Assembly (NCBI RefSeq): GCF_000743525.1
Contig: NZ_JQGK01000002.1
Coordinates: 124,001 to 188,000, forward strand
Direction: 5' to 3'
DNA length: 64,000 nucleotides
DNA from: Sulfurospirillum sp. SCADC
Lineage (GTDB): Bacteria > Campylobacterota > Campylobacteria > Campylobacterales > Sulfurospirillaceae
How positions within the stretch are numbered: position 1 is the first letter of the stretch; every line of letters begins with the position of its first letter. This document shows, in pieces, positions 34,885 through 44,668 of this stretch. The notes beneath the pieces were generated by a model. The model was not told where the DNA came from and did not search any database. It was given only the letters and a program-made list of their open reading frames with translations. Made by a program: the position numbers and the translations under genes.

Positions 34885-36495
34885 TTAGGATTGGAACTGA
34901 TTGAGTTTGTTATTAAGATTTTCAGCCAAACGAGAGAGGTGATCTGCTGCTGCAGCGATCTCTTCAACACTTCTAGCATTTTGTGATGTCAATGTATTGA
35001 TATTGGTGACCATGTCAACGATCTTGTCCGTATCTTGTGAAATTTTTCGAGAATTTTGAGCACTGATTGTAACCGCCTGCACACTCTCATCCATGACCTG
35101 CGTGGTTCCTAAGATGGTTGTTTCAACACCACTGGAAACCGTCGAGAGTCTTTGAATGTTTTTAGCATTTTTGCCCATCTGCTCTGAAGAGTCGACGATA
35201 GATTGGACGATGACATTGATGGTGGCATTGATCTCGGTAAGAGAGCTTTGGGTACGCTCCGCTAACTTTCGTACTTCATCCGCAACCACCGCAAACCCAC
35301 GTCCATGTTCCCCAGCCCGTGCTGCTTCTATGGCAGCATTGAGTGCCAACAAATTGGTCTGATCGGCAATATCAGAGATAACCGTCAGGATCTGTTTGAC
35401 TTGTTCCGCATCATGGCTCATCTGTTCTAGTTTTTGAGCCAAAGCAGATTCGGATTGGCTGGCTTGATCCATCTCTCCTCGAAGTGAGATAACCTCATTT
35501 TTGGCATTATCAAGGCGACTTCCTGCTGTGGCGATGCTCTGTTTCATCCCTTCAGAGAGTGTTGCTGTCTCTTGAACAAACGTTTTAATGGCTTCAATTT
35601 CATGGATCGTATTTTCCACAATCGTCGAACTTTGCTCTGCATTGCGACCTATTTGCATACTGGTCGTACTGAGTTCATGGGAAACGGAGGCGTTTTCATT
35701 GGACGAGTTTTTCGCATCTTTAATGGTAAGTTCAAGTGTTTCGACTAAGGCATTAAAACTATCTACCATCTCTTTAATCTCATTGTGTTTGGTGTAGGAA
35801 ATACGGAAATGAAGCTCTTTCTTTCGAACGAAATTACCAATGCTATCTCGTACAAGATGCACGCCTTGCATAATGTTATTGCGGATGATAATGCTTAAGA
35901 AGATGGTGGCTCCAACCACGATTAAGAGGACAATGATCATACTCGTATTGGCACTTTGTTTCTCTTCAGCCGCATGCGATGCCATTTTCTTTGCTAATTC
36001 CAGATTATAACTCATATGTTCATCAAGCGCTGATGTTAAGGTTTTCAGTGTAGCTCGTGCTTTGTTAAAAGCGACAGAAGCTTCCGCTTTGTGCCCTGTT
36101 TCTGAGAGTTTTAAAATATCGTTCACCAATACTTTAAATTTCTCCAAGGCTTCAAGGTCCTTTTCAAGCAGTGCTTTATCTTTCGCATCACTGGTCAGTT
36201 TTTCATACTGATTCAACTCTTTTGTAAGGTCATTTAAAGCGCCGAGGATTCCCTCTTTAGACTTTGCATTGGTCTCTTTATCCTCTTGGGTAATATGCTC
36301 CCACATGACCAAACGAAGACGGAGTCCATACAGCATTGCATGATTGAGAGAGAGAACGCTTGGGAGTGAATTGACAGTGACATAATTCGTTTCCTCATAA
36401 ACTGTATCCATCTTTGTCATGCTAATACCAAAAATCGTACAGGCTCCGATAATTGCGATAGCTAGCATCGCTATGAGTTGTTTTCCAATAGTCAT
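34885..36495 (-). CDS. Methyl-accepting chemotaxis protein, four-helix-bundle sensor
   Basis: A 536-residue chemoreceptor. Helix 1 (about 8-26), a helical periplasmic domain (27-185) of the 4HB_MCP type, helix 2 (186-206), HAMP and a long cytoplasmic hairpin with the tip [20 protein letters not shown]. The last residues, KLNQFQS, are not a CheR-binding pentapeptide. The ligand is unknown. It is transcribed away from the M48 protease gene. Confidence 0.93.
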   Translation of the reverse strand: MTIGKQLIAMLAIAIIGACTIFGISMTKMDTVYEETNYVTVNSLPSVLSLNHAMLYGLRLRLVMWEHITQEDKETNAKSKEGILGALNDLTKELNQYEKLTSDAKDKALLEKDLEALEKFKVLVNDILKLSETGHKAEASVAFNKARATLKTLTSALDEHMSYNLELAKKMASHAAEEKQSANTSMIIVLLIVVGATIFLSIIIRNNIMQGVHLVRDSIGNFVRKKELHFRISYTKHNEIKEMVDSFNALVETLELTIKDAKNSSNENASVSHELSTTSMQIGRNAEQSSTIVENTIHEIEAIKTFVQETATLSEGMKQSIATAGSRLDNAKNEVISLRGEMDQASQSESALAQKLEQMSHDAEQVKQILTVISDIADQTNLLALNAAIEAARAGEHGRGFAVVADEVRKLAERTQSSLTEINATINVIVQSIVDSSEQMGKNAKNIQRLSTVSSGVETTILGTTQVMDESVQAVTISAQNSRKISQDTDKIVDMVTNINTLTSQNARSVEEIAAAADHLSRLAENLNNKLNQFQS

Positions 36496-36668
36496 ATGTG
36501 ACTCCTTTTTGTGTTGTGTGCTATTCTAAACTCATTTTCCTAATAAAATATTTAAACTACACGATGTGTTACTAGAAAAAGAGAAAAGAATTTATTTCTG
36601 AGAAAATCATATCACGCATGCGTTGCAAAGGTGTTGCATTTGTTTAGAGAATATTGATGAAAAACTGG

Positions 36669-36677
36669 TATGATAAT
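36669..36677 (+). promoter_or_regulatory. Extended -10 promoter of the M48 protease gene
   Basis: TGGTATGATAATG contains an extended -10 (TGnTATGAT), about 35 bases before ATG 36708. Its location within the longer in-frame reading from 36654 argues for the shorter start. Confidence 0.5.
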
Positions 36678-36707
36678 GTTTTTCAATTTGTCAAAGGAAA
36701 AGACTCT

Positions 36708-37931
36708 ATGTTAGAACTTTTAACGCTCTTTTACATTATTTATCTGCTGATTAAACTCTACGCAGCCTTTATGGAGATAGGTTTTGTGAGTAACGCTCGT
36801 GGTTTGAAAGCGATTATTCTCTCTCCTTCCAATTATGCTAAGGCAGCGGCGTATAAAATTGCTTCGCAAAAATTCTCTATTGCCAATACGTTGTTTGATT
36901 TTGTCCTCTTTTTTGGTTGGATCACGTTTGGACTCTCCGCGCTTGATGCCGCACTTATCATGGAAAATGAAGTGCTTCGTTCGGTACTCTTGGTGATGAG
37001 CTTTAGTGCGATTAATTACCTTTTAACATTACCGTTTGATCTGTATCAGACCTTTGGGCTCGATAAAAAGTTTGGGTTTTCAACGATTGATATAAAAACA
37101 TTCATACTCGATCAACTCAAATCAACAGTGATGTTTTTACTTTTTGGCGGTGTCTTTTTTTGGGCAATGAGTGCGATTATCATGGCGTATGAATATTGGT
37201 GGTTTTATGGATTTTTATTTGCGTTTGGGGTCATTTTGTTTATCAATATGATCTATCCCATTGTGATCGTTCCGCTGTTCAATAAACTAACCCCACTTGA
37301 AGATGAGAGCCTTAAAAGCTCCATTGAAGCCCTTTTGCAAAAAGCAGGGCTTAAGAGCAGTGGCGTTTTTAGCTTGGATGCCAGTAAACGGGATAACAGG
37401 CTCAATGCTTACTTTGGAGGGTTAGGACGTTCCAAACGCGTTGTACTGTTTGATACCTTAATCGCAAAGCTTGAAAAACACGAATTACTTGCCGTTTTAG
37501 GACATGAGTTGGGTCACTTTAAACATAACGATATTCTTAAAAATATTGCCTCCAGTGCGCTGATGCTGTTGCTTATGTTCGCACTCTTTGGAAACCTTCC
37601 CGAAGAGCTTTTTGACGCTTTACATGTAAACCAATCTGCAGGCAGTGTAATGATACTTTTCTTAATGCTTTCACCACTGCTTTCATTTGTTTTGATGCCT
37701 CTGTTTGGACTGGTGAGTCGTTACAATGAGTACAGAGCCGATGAGTATGGCAGTGAGTGCGAGAGTCAAAATGCCCTCGCTTCTGCCTTGGTCAAATTGG
37801 CAGATGAAAATAAGAGCTTTCCGCTTTCACACCCGTTAACGATTGCACTTTATTTTACCCATCCACCGCTGACGGAAAGGCTTAAAAAGCTTGGAATGCG
37901 TTTTGATGAAGGAGAGGTTCTTGCGCATTAA
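36708..37931 (+). CDS. M48-family zinc metalloprotease (Ste24/CAAX prenyl protease 1-like)
   Basis: A 407-residue membrane metalloprotease. The zinc-binding helix HELGHFKHN supplies two His and the catalytic Glu; the third ligand is the Glu in the NEYRADEYG segment. Several hydrophobic helices and length match the Ste24 branch, which is larger than HtpX. AAAGGA (36694-36699) precedes ATG 36708, and a promoter lies just upstream, so I prefer this to TTG 36654 or ATG 36657. In bacteria these proteases act in membrane-protein quality control. It overlaps prmC by 11 bases. Confidence 0.9.
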   Translation: MLELLTLFYIIYLLIKLYAAFMEIGFVSNARGLKAIILSPSNYAKAAAYKIASQKFSIANTLFDFVLFFGWITFGLSALDAALIMENEVLRSVLLVMSFSAINYLLTLPFDLYQTFGLDKKFGFSTIDIKTFILDQLKSTVMFLLFGGVFFWAMSAIIMAYEYWWFYGFLFAFGVILFINMIYPIVIVPLFNKLTPLEDESLKSSIEALLQKAGLKSSGVFSLDASKRDNRLNAYFGGLGRSKRVVLFDTLIAKLEKHELLAVLGHELGHFKHNDILKNIASSALMLLLMFALFGNLPEELFDALHVNQSAGSVMILFLMLSPLLSFVLMPLFGLVSRYNEYRADEYGSECESQNALASALVKLADENKSFPLSHPLTIALYFTHPPLTERLKKLGMRFDEGEVLAH

Positions 37932-38736
37932 TGAGCTTGTACGTTTAGGCACAGAACAACTGCGTGGTGTCACAGAGATTCCTCAAAAAGAGGCGATGAT
38001 CCTTTTGGGCGAAGTCTTGGGTAAAGAGATGAGTTGGATCATGGGGCATGGTGAAGACGAAAGTGGTGAAGATGCGCGGTTTATGGAACGTTTAAACCGT
38101 CGTGCTCATCATGAGCCTTTGGAGTATATTGTAGGTCGCGCTAGTTTTTATGGAAGAGTTTTTGATGTCGATTCGCGCGTGCTGATTCCCCGACCTGAAA
38201 CAGAACTACTGGTCGATAAAGCTGTTGAACTTGCCAAAACATTGCCTGAAAATGCGCATATTGTCGAGATTGGCTGTGGGAGTGGCATTGTCTCCATTAT
38301 GCTCTCTCTGCTGCTTCCTAAGGCTCATATAACTGCGGTTGACATTTCTCCTGATGCTTTACATGTAAGCTCTCATAACGCCAAAAAACAAGGCGTGAGT
38401 GAGCGTATTACTTTTGTGGAAGGGAGTTATATGGATGGAGTAACAGAAAAGATCGATATGATCGTCTCCAATCCTCCTTATATTGCGAATAACGAGCCTT
38501 TAGGCATTGGACTCTCTTTTGAGCCTTCATTAGCGTTATATGGCGGAAACAGAGGCGATGAGATGCTCTGTCATATTATCGATCTTTTTGTGCAACGAGA
38601 GGCTAAGGCATTGGTCTGTGAAATGGGATACGACCAGCGTGAACCTATTGCTTTACATGTAAAAGAAAAAGGTTTGAACGTAGCGTTTTACACAGATTTA
38701 GCAGGACTTGATCGTGGATTTTGGATTAAGGAGTAA
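37921..38736 (+). CDS. prmC: Release factor glutamine methyltransferase PrmC (HemK)
   Basis: This 271-residue SAM-dependent enzyme methylates the GGQ glutamine of peptide release factors. The NPPYI catalytic motif, RVLIPRPETE and the SAM-binding VEIGCGSG are present. I choose TTG 37921, because AAGGAGAGG lies just before it; upstream ATGs at 37891 and 37906 lie deeper in the protease gene. Two palindrome copies occur (38360-38367, 38654-38661), both read as ALHV. Confidence 0.93.
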   Translation: MRINELVRLGTEQLRGVTEIPQKEAMILLGEVLGKEMSWIMGHGEDESGEDARFMERLNRRAHHEPLEYIVGRASFYGRVFDVDSRVLIPRPETELLVDKAVELAKTLPENAHIVEIGCGSGIVSIMLSLLLPKAHITAVDISPDALHVSSHNAKKQGVSERITFVEGSYMDGVTEKIDMIVSNPPYIANNEPLGIGLSFEPSLALYGGNRGDEMLCHIIDLFVQREAKALVCEMGYDQREPIALHVKEKGLNVAFYTDLAGLDRGFWIKE

Positions 38737-38738
38737 GA

Positions 38739-39209
38739 ATGAGAAGTTTTATGGTGATTTATTTGGTGATGCTTGGCATTGCGATGGGTGTTGAAATTGC
38801 AGCAGGTGCGTTTATCGCACCGGTGATCTTTTTCCCACAAAAGTATTTGGGTGAGGGCGTTTTAAGCCATTTTCAAAGCGGTATTTTGATGACACAAGTC
38901 TTCTTAAAGATGAACCTTGTCATTGGTTTTGCAGCACTTTACAGCATTATTTATGAAGTGGAAGTCTTTATGATGCGTAAAAATTATGATTTTCTCTCAT
39001 TCGTTTTATCGCTTATGATTGTCGTTGGCACGGGGCTTTTTCTCTATTACTATACGCCCTTTATCGTCCATGCGCAACAATTAGGGGCTAGTGAGACAAC
39101 AACCGAAGCGTTTGCTTCCATGCACAAACAGAGTGAATGGGTGATGAAAGCTTTGATAGTCATGCAATTTGGGTTATTTATCAGGCGAGGTTGGTTAAGT
39201 CAAAAATAG
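38739..39209 (+). CDS. DUF4149-type four-helix membrane protein
   Basis: A 156-residue membrane protein with about four helices. The start (VIYLVMLGIAMGVEIAAGAF, then IAPVIFF) and the central HFQSGILMTQVF fit DUF4149 proteins, which are common in Campylobacterota next to prmC. It starts two bases after prmC ends. Function is unknown. Confidence 0.8.
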   Translation: MRSFMVIYLVMLGIAMGVEIAAGAFIAPVIFFPQKYLGEGVLSHFQSGILMTQVFLKMNLVIGFAALYSIIYEVEVFMMRKNYDFLSFVLSLMIVVGTGLFLYYYTPFIVHAQQLGASETTTEAFASMHKQSEWVMKALIVMQFGLFIRRGWLSQK

Positions 39210-39235
39210 GAGAAGAAGCGAAGGCTTCTTCTCCT
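39208..39235. terminator. Convergent terminator between the DUF4149 gene and ftsZ
   Basis: A perfect 12-bp stem, AGGAGAAGAAGC (39208-39219) with GCTTCTTCTCCT (39224-39235), and loop GAAG. It starts at the DUF4149 stop and ends 26 bases before the end of ftsZ. Confidence 0.85.
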
Positions 39236-39261
39236 GCATAGAAGAGGGTTAGAAGGGTTGA

Positions 39262-40380
39262 TTAATCCATTTGGTGTCTGATATAGGTTGGGATGTCAAG
39301 ATAGTCATCTTGTCCCTCATAGCCACCACTTACTTTTTTCATGCGTAAAATACGCTCTTTTTTGATTGATTCTTGATTGCTGTTCAGCATTTTGAGCTCT
39401 TTGGATGCTTCGACTTTATTTTCAAAGCCTGTTGCAACAATGGTCACTTTAACACTGTTTTCTTCCATATCTTCACTGGTAGTTGTACCAAAGATAACAT
39501 CAGCATCTTCATCGGCACAATCAAGAATAAGTTGCATTGCATTGCTGATTTCAGTGATAGGATAGCTTGAAGGAATTTGGAAGTGAACCAAGACACCAAG
39601 TGCGCCATTAATAGAGAGGTTATCAAGTAGAGGGGACTCAATAGCACTCTTAATCGCTTCCATCGCTGCATCTTCACCCATGCTCTCGCCAATACCCATA
39701 AGCGCCATACCACGATGACTCATAACGGTTTGTACGTCAGCAAAGTCAACGTTAATGTCGCTTTGACCAGAGGAGAGAACCACCAAACTCATACCACTAA
39801 CAGCCCTGCTTAAAACGTCATCAACGATTTTAAAACTGTCTTTGATCCCAAATTTTGCATCGACAATCGCAAGAAGTTTATCGTTAGGGATGATGACAAT
39901 CGAATCACTCTCTTTACGAAGTTCATTAATGCCAAGTTCTGCTAATTTTGCTCTTTTTTTACCTTCAAACATAAACGGACGTGTTACAACAGCAACCGTT
40001 AATGCACCGACTTCTTTAGCCGCTTGTGCCACAACAGGCGCAGCACCTGTTCCCGTACCGCCACCAAAACCAGATGCGATAAAAACAATATCCGCTTTTT
40101 CTAAAGAGCTTTTGATCTCTTCGTAACTCTCTAATGCAGATTCACGACCAATATCAGGGCGCATACCTGCACCTAAACCTTTTTTACCAAGTTGAATTTT
40201 TGTTTTGGCTAAACAATTTTCAAGGGCTTGTGCGTCAGTGTTTGCTGCGATAAGGTCGATACCTTCGATACCTTCTCTTACCATGTGGTTAATCATATTA
40301 CCACCGCCACCGCCAACACCGATAACTTTGATTTTAGCTCCGTATACACATTTTGATTCTTCTATGCTAAATCCGTTCAT
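39262..40380 (-). CDS. ftsZ: Cell-division GTPase FtsZ
   Basis: A 372-residue tubulin homologue that forms the division ring. It has the GTP-binding GGGTGTG motif, an N-terminal VIGVGGGGGNMINHM and the conserved C-terminal peptide LDIPTYIRHQ that binds FtsA. I place the start at 40380 (MNGFSIEES), preceded by AAGAGGGGTAAGAGG; an in-frame ATG at 40422 lies inside the end of ftsA. It forms an operon with ftsA and ppiD. Confidence 0.97.
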   Translation of the reverse strand: MNGFSIEESKCVYGAKIKVIGVGGGGGNMINHMVREGIEGIDLIAANTDAQALENCLAKTKIQLGKKGLGAGMRPDIGRESALESYEEIKSSLEKADIVFIASGFGGGTGTGAAPVVAQAAKEVGALTVAVVTRPFMFEGKKRAKLAELGINELRKESDSIVIIPNDKLLAIVDAKFGIKDSFKIVDDVLSRAVSGMSLVVLSSGQSDINVDFADVQTVMSHRGMALMGIGESMGEDAAMEAIKSAIESPLLDNLSINGALGVLVHFQIPSSYPITEISNAMQLILDCADEDADVIFGTTTSEDMEENSVKVTIVATGFENKVEASKELKMLNSNQESIKKERILRMKKVSGGYEGQDDYLDIPTYIRHQMD

Positions 40381-40394
40381 ACCTCTTACCCCTC

Positions 40395-41771
40395 TTAAAA
40401 TAATTGTGTCAGTCTGTTCCATAGTTTTGAGCCAAAACCCTCGCTATGTTCTTCCTGGATGTTTGCAAGGTCTTTTAATTTCTCCTTTGCATTACTATCA
40501 AAAGCAGGAAGTGTTCCAATTTCATTTTCTTCAGTCTCATCGCCATCATCAAATGTCTCTTGGTGGTGGTGTTTGGTTGGTTCTATCGTCTCATCTTTGT
40601 AACGTAATTTTTTGTTAGAATCGATCTCATACGGTGTGAAATGACCTCCGCCGTATAAAACAAGACCAATGGCTGTTGCATAGCTTGGATCTCTGAGTGT
40701 CTCAAAAAGTCCATCCATCTCTCTTGGTTTGGCAATTCTGATCGGCACATTGTCGAAAATGGCAGATGCCAATTCTCGAATACCATCCAGTTTTGTCATG
40801 CCACCTGTTAGCACCACACCTGCACCAATTTGCTCTTTAAAACTACTGTCTTCGAGTGTTTTAGCTAAGATCATCAGAGTCTCTTCAACTCGTACATAAA
40901 TCACATTGGAAACAATGTTGAGAGAGACTTCATGCGTTGAGCCATCATCTCCAATGACAGGAAGTTCAATAAGCTCATTGGAGTTGCTTTTAAGAGAGCC
41001 GTAATTGATTTTGATCTCCTCAGCTGCACCAAGTGGTGTATGCAGCGCCGTTGAGAGATCATTCGTGATGTTCAGTGAACCTACGCCTAAGTAGTCATTA
41101 AAGCGCATGGAGTTGCCTGCATGGATCATCACGTTACATGTAGCGCCACCCATATCAATCACCGCAACGCCTAGTTCTCTCTCGTCGTGATTTAAAACAG
41201 CAATCGCAGAGGCATAACAACCCAGAACGATGTTGTCAATTTCAACGCCTGCTGATTTAACGGCTTTTCTTAGATTGCTTAGGGATGATTTTTGAGCGGT
41301 AATAATGTGGACTTGCACTTCAAGACGCGCGCCATTCATGCCAAGAGGATCTTCAATAAACTCTTGATCGTCTACTTTGAAATTGTAAGGGAGTACGTGG
41401 AGTTTTTCATATTCATTGGGAATATTGGCATTGTGATCGGCCATTTGCATGGCACGATTGATCTCTTTGATGCCAATGTCACGATTTGGAATGTTGACAA
41501 TGCCACTGCTATCAACACTTTTTGTGTACGCTCCAGAGATCGAAACGATGACTCTTTCGTACTGTGTTCCTGCGACTCTTTTTGCATCATTGAGTGCATT
41601 ACGAATCGACTTTGATGCAAGGTCAATATTGGTAATAATACCTTTTTTAAGACCTTGAGACTTTGCAATACCTGCCCCTAAGATTTTAACATCGCCATCA
41701 TCGTTTGTTTGAGCGATAATAGCGCAAATCTTGGTTGAACCAATGTCGATACCTAAAATCGTAGTGCTCAA
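40395..41771 (-). CDS. ftsA: Cell-division protein FtsA
   Basis: A 458-residue actin-like ATPase that tethers FtsZ to the membrane. The start reads STTILGIDIGSTKICAI with the phosphate-1 motif, and VVLTGGMTKLDGI lies near the end. The C-terminal GFGSKLWNRLTQLF is an amphipathic helix like the membrane-targeting sequence. The start codon is TTG, immediately after the ppiD stop. A palindrome copy is at 41135-41142. Confidence 0.96.
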   Translation of the reverse strand: MSTTILGIDIGSTKICAIIAQTNDDGDVKILGAGIAKSQGLKKGIITNIDLASKSIRNALNDAKRVAGTQYERVIVSISGAYTKSVDSSGIVNIPNRDIGIKEINRAMQMADHNANIPNEYEKLHVLPYNFKVDDQEFIEDPLGMNGARLEVQVHIITAQKSSLSNLRKAVKSAGVEIDNIVLGCYASAIAVLNHDERELGVAVIDMGGATCNVMIHAGNSMRFNDYLGVGSLNITNDLSTALHTPLGAAEEIKINYGSLKSNSNELIELPVIGDDGSTHEVSLNIVSNVIYVRVEETLMILAKTLEDSSFKEQIGAGVVLTGGMTKLDGIRELASAIFDNVPIRIAKPREMDGLFETLRDPSYATAIGLVLYGGGHFTPYEIDSNKKLRYKDETIEPTKHHHQETFDDGDETEENEIGTLPAFDSNAKEKLKDLANIQEEHSEGFGSKLWNRLTQLF

Positions 41772-43232
41772 CTATTTTCCTTTGTAGTATTGCTCGACTT
41801 TGTATGCAGTAGCGAGCTTTTTAATAAGATTTTGGTTTAATTCAGCTTGTTTCACTTGTAAAACATTTTCACTAATCATACTAACATACTGCTTAGCCTT
41901 GTCCTTATTAAGCAACTTTTGTTCCAGAACCTCGTATACAATGGCCTTCCCATCGATAACCTTATAACCTTTTTTGGTGGTGTTATCAAAAACGTGACTT
42001 AGAAATTCAGCACTTTTTGCTTCACTAAGACCTGCAATTGATTTGACAGAATCACGACTAACGAAGCCAATGTCACTTCCTGTGAAATTTTCAAGTTTTG
42101 CAGCAGCTTTTGAATCTAAAGCGGCACTTTTAAGCTCTTCTAAAAGATCGTGACTGGCATTTTTCTTCGCCATTTCATAAGGCATAGGCTCAGGGAATTG
42201 AATGGTTTTTACTTTGATAATAACGTAATTTTCTTTTATAACAACAGGTTTTAAGACTTCATCTTTGGCTGCCACTTGAATTTTATCAAGTGGATAGGTG
42301 GTGTCATCATCAAAAATTGTTTTTGTTTCAGTTGCTGGCAGTTCGCCTTTTTTGAAAGCGAGGAAGGCTTCTAAAGAGCTCTTTTTATCATTTTTAAGTC
42401 TTAAATCAACAGCAACTTTTGTTTTTGCCTCTTCAAAACTCATAAGCTTTCCATCGGGATGAACGTAGTTGTGTTTCTCTTGTGTGTAAAATTCTTCTAA
42501 CGTTTTATCATCAAATTTAGTTTGAGAAGCAGGAAGATTGAGCAGTTCAAGGGTATAGCTTTTTTTCGTAAGGTATTTGGATTTGTTTTTCTCCCAATAA
42601 GCTTTGATAGCATCTTCATTCACCGTGACTTCATTGGCATCAAGGCTAACCGTGGCAATAGAGAGACGATCTTCCATAAAAAAAGCTGAGGCAAAAAGGT
42701 CAATCTCTTTAGGTGTTGGCGTTAGCTTAAAGAAGTTTTCAAGCTTTGCATGTAAAATCTCTTTTTCAAGACCATTTTCATAATCACTAGGGTTGATGCG
42801 ATTGGCTTTAAGAATAGAGTAATAGAGTTCTTTGTTAAACACGCCATCTGTTTGAAAGGTTGGAGTGTTGATAAGGCGTTCTTTGACATCTTCTTTGGTC
42901 GCAAGAAGACCGATTTCATCAGCGTAGTTAAGCAGAAGTGCTTGATTGACCAGCGTATTCATAACGATCTTATCAAGGCCTATTTGATCGGCTTGCTCTT
43001 GGGTAAGTTTACCACCTAGAAGATTGTTGTAAAAGTTATAGTGGCTGGCATAAGCGGATTGGAATTCTTGGACAGAGATGGTTCGATGACCTACTTTTGC
43101 GACAGATGCGGCACGATCTGTGTTCATATCATAAGCACCCCATCCCACAAAACCAGCGCCTACAAACGCTATTGTGCTAATCCAGATAGTGATGACTAGG
43201 TATTTTTTGTGACGTTGCATCCAGGTAATCAT
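41772..43232 (-). CDS. PpiD/SurA-type periplasmic folding factor
   Basis: A 486-residue protein anchored by one N-terminal helix (about 12-34, YLVITIWISTIAFVGAGFVG). The SurA_N-like chaperone segment is followed by a PPIase-like region and a C-terminal helical part (NQNLIKKLATAYKVEQ). The parvulin core is weak, so prolyl isomerase activity is uncertain. Proteins of this type help folding of outer-membrane and secreted proteins. It is the first gene of the ppiD-ftsA-ftsZ unit, an order seen in Campylobacterota. Confidence 0.82.
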   Translation of the reverse strand: MITWMQRHKKYLVITIWISTIAFVGAGFVGWGAYDMNTDRAASVAKVGHRTISVQEFQSAYASHYNFYNNLLGGKLTQEQADQIGLDKIVMNTLVNQALLLNYADEIGLLATKEDVKERLINTPTFQTDGVFNKELYYSILKANRINPSDYENGLEKEILHAKLENFFKLTPTPKEIDLFASAFFMEDRLSIATVSLDANEVTVNEDAIKAYWEKNKSKYLTKKSYTLELLNLPASQTKFDDKTLEEFYTQEKHNYVHPDGKLMSFEEAKTKVAVDLRLKNDKKSSLEAFLAFKKGELPATETKTIFDDDTTYPLDKIQVAAKDEVLKPVVIKENYVIIKVKTIQFPEPMPYEMAKKNASHDLLEELKSAALDSKAAAKLENFTGSDIGFVSRDSVKSIAGLSEAKSAEFLSHVFDNTTKKGYKVIDGKAIVYEVLEQKLLNKDKAKQYVSMISENVLQVKQAELNQNLIKKLATAYKVEQYYKGK

Positions 43233-43336
43233 TCATGCCCTTTGAGAACTTTGTATTTTGCTATAATTCTATCTATATAGTTATTAAATAACCATAAATT
43301 GCGTGAAACTCCTAACAAAAAAGGTAAAAAGTAACA

Positions 43337-44641
43337 ATGAACACGAAAATGTTAATTGAAGATGACCTAAAGCATATATGGCATCCATGTACGCAGATGA
43401 AAGACCACGAGACACTTCCGATTATTCCCATTCAAAGAGGTGAAGGGGTTTATTTAGTCGATTTTGAAGATAACCGTTATATCGATGGTGTTAGTTCGTG
43501 GTGGGTTAATCTTTTTGGCCATTGCAATCCCTATATCAATCAAAAAATTAAAGAGCAATTAGAGAGACTTGAACACGTTATTTTTGCGGGATTTACGCAT
43601 GAGCCGATCATTAAGCTCTCAAAAAGACTCTGTGCTTTGGCGCCAAAAGGGCTGGATAAGTGTTTTTATGCTGATAACGGCTCTAGTGCCATTGAAGTCG
43701 CCCTTAAGATGAGCTTTCAATACCATAAAAACAAGGGGCAAAAACGCCCCCTTTTTATCTCTTTAGAAAACAGTTATCATGGCGAAACCATCGGTGCTTT
43801 AGCGGTTGGCGATGTTAAATTGTACAAAGAAGTGTTTGAAGACATCCTCTTACAAACGATTCAAACGCCTGTGCCTCAAGATCAAAGTGAAGCGAGTGCC
43901 ATCAAAGCTGCTGATGCGCTAGAGCAAATTTTTAAAGAAAAAGCCGATCAGATTTCGGCGTTTATCATTGAACCTTTGGTGCAATGTTCAGGTGGTATGA
44001 ACATGTACCACCCGCGTTATATCTCACTGGCACGCAAACTGTGTGATGTGTATGGCATTCACTTAATTGCCGATGAAATCGCTGTTGGCTTTGGTCGGAC
44101 GGGTAAAATGTTTGCGTGTGAATACGCCCATGTTAGTCCTGATTTTATGACGCTTTCCAAGGGACTAACGGGCGGTTATCTGCCTCTTTCAGTGGTGCTA
44201 ACAACGCAAGACGTGTACGATGCGTTTTATGGTGATTATTCCGAATTTAAGGCATTTTTGCACTCACACAGTTATACAGGAAATCCTTTGGCGTGTAGTG
44301 CTGCCAATGCGACCTTAGACCTCTTTGAACATGAGTCTATTTTAGAGAAAAATCAGGAAAAAATTGCTTTGATTGCTTCGAAGTTGGAGCGTTTTAAATC
44401 ACTCGCTAATGTGCAGAAAGTCCGTCAAACAGGGATGATCGCAGCAGTGGAACTAGACATCTATCCGATTGATTTTCGGGTAAATCTTAAAGTATTTGAG
44501 TATGCCATGAAAAAGGGTGTGATACTGCGTCCACTGGGCAATGTTGTCTATTTTATGCCTCCTTATGTCATTACATGTAAAGAGATTGAGACGATGATGG
44601 ATGTGGCGTATGAGGCGATTGTAAGCCTAAAGAGTCTATAA
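43337..44641 (+). CDS. bioA: Adenosylmethionine-8-amino-7-oxononanoate aminotransferase
   Basis: This 434-residue class-III aminotransferase makes 7,8-diaminopelargonic acid in biotin synthesis. Motifs are IWHPCTQMKDHE, NGSSAIEVALKM, ADEIAVGFGRTG and the PLP lysine in LSKGLTGGYLPL. WHPCTQ is typical of BioA rather than other class-III enzymes. Other bio genes are not adjacent. TTACATGTAA is at 44571-44580. Confidence 0.94.
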   Translation: MNTKMLIEDDLKHIWHPCTQMKDHETLPIIPIQRGEGVYLVDFEDNRYIDGVSSWWVNLFGHCNPYINQKIKEQLERLEHVIFAGFTHEPIIKLSKRLCALAPKGLDKCFYADNGSSAIEVALKMSFQYHKNKGQKRPLFISLENSYHGETIGALAVGDVKLYKEVFEDILLQTIQTPVPQDQSEASAIKAADALEQIFKEKADQISAFIIEPLVQCSGGMNMYHPRYISLARKLCDVYGIHLIADEIAVGFGRTGKMFACEYAHVSPDFMTLSKGLTGGYLPLSVVLTTQDVYDAFYGDYSEFKAFLHSHSYTGNPLACSAANATLDLFEHESILEKNQEKIALIASKLERFKSLANVQKVRQTGMIAAVELDIYPIDFRVNLKVFEYAMKKGVILRPLGNVVYFMPPYVITCKEIETMMDVAYEAIVSLKSL

Positions 44642-44668
44642 TAGAGCCATTTTGAAGAAGGATACACC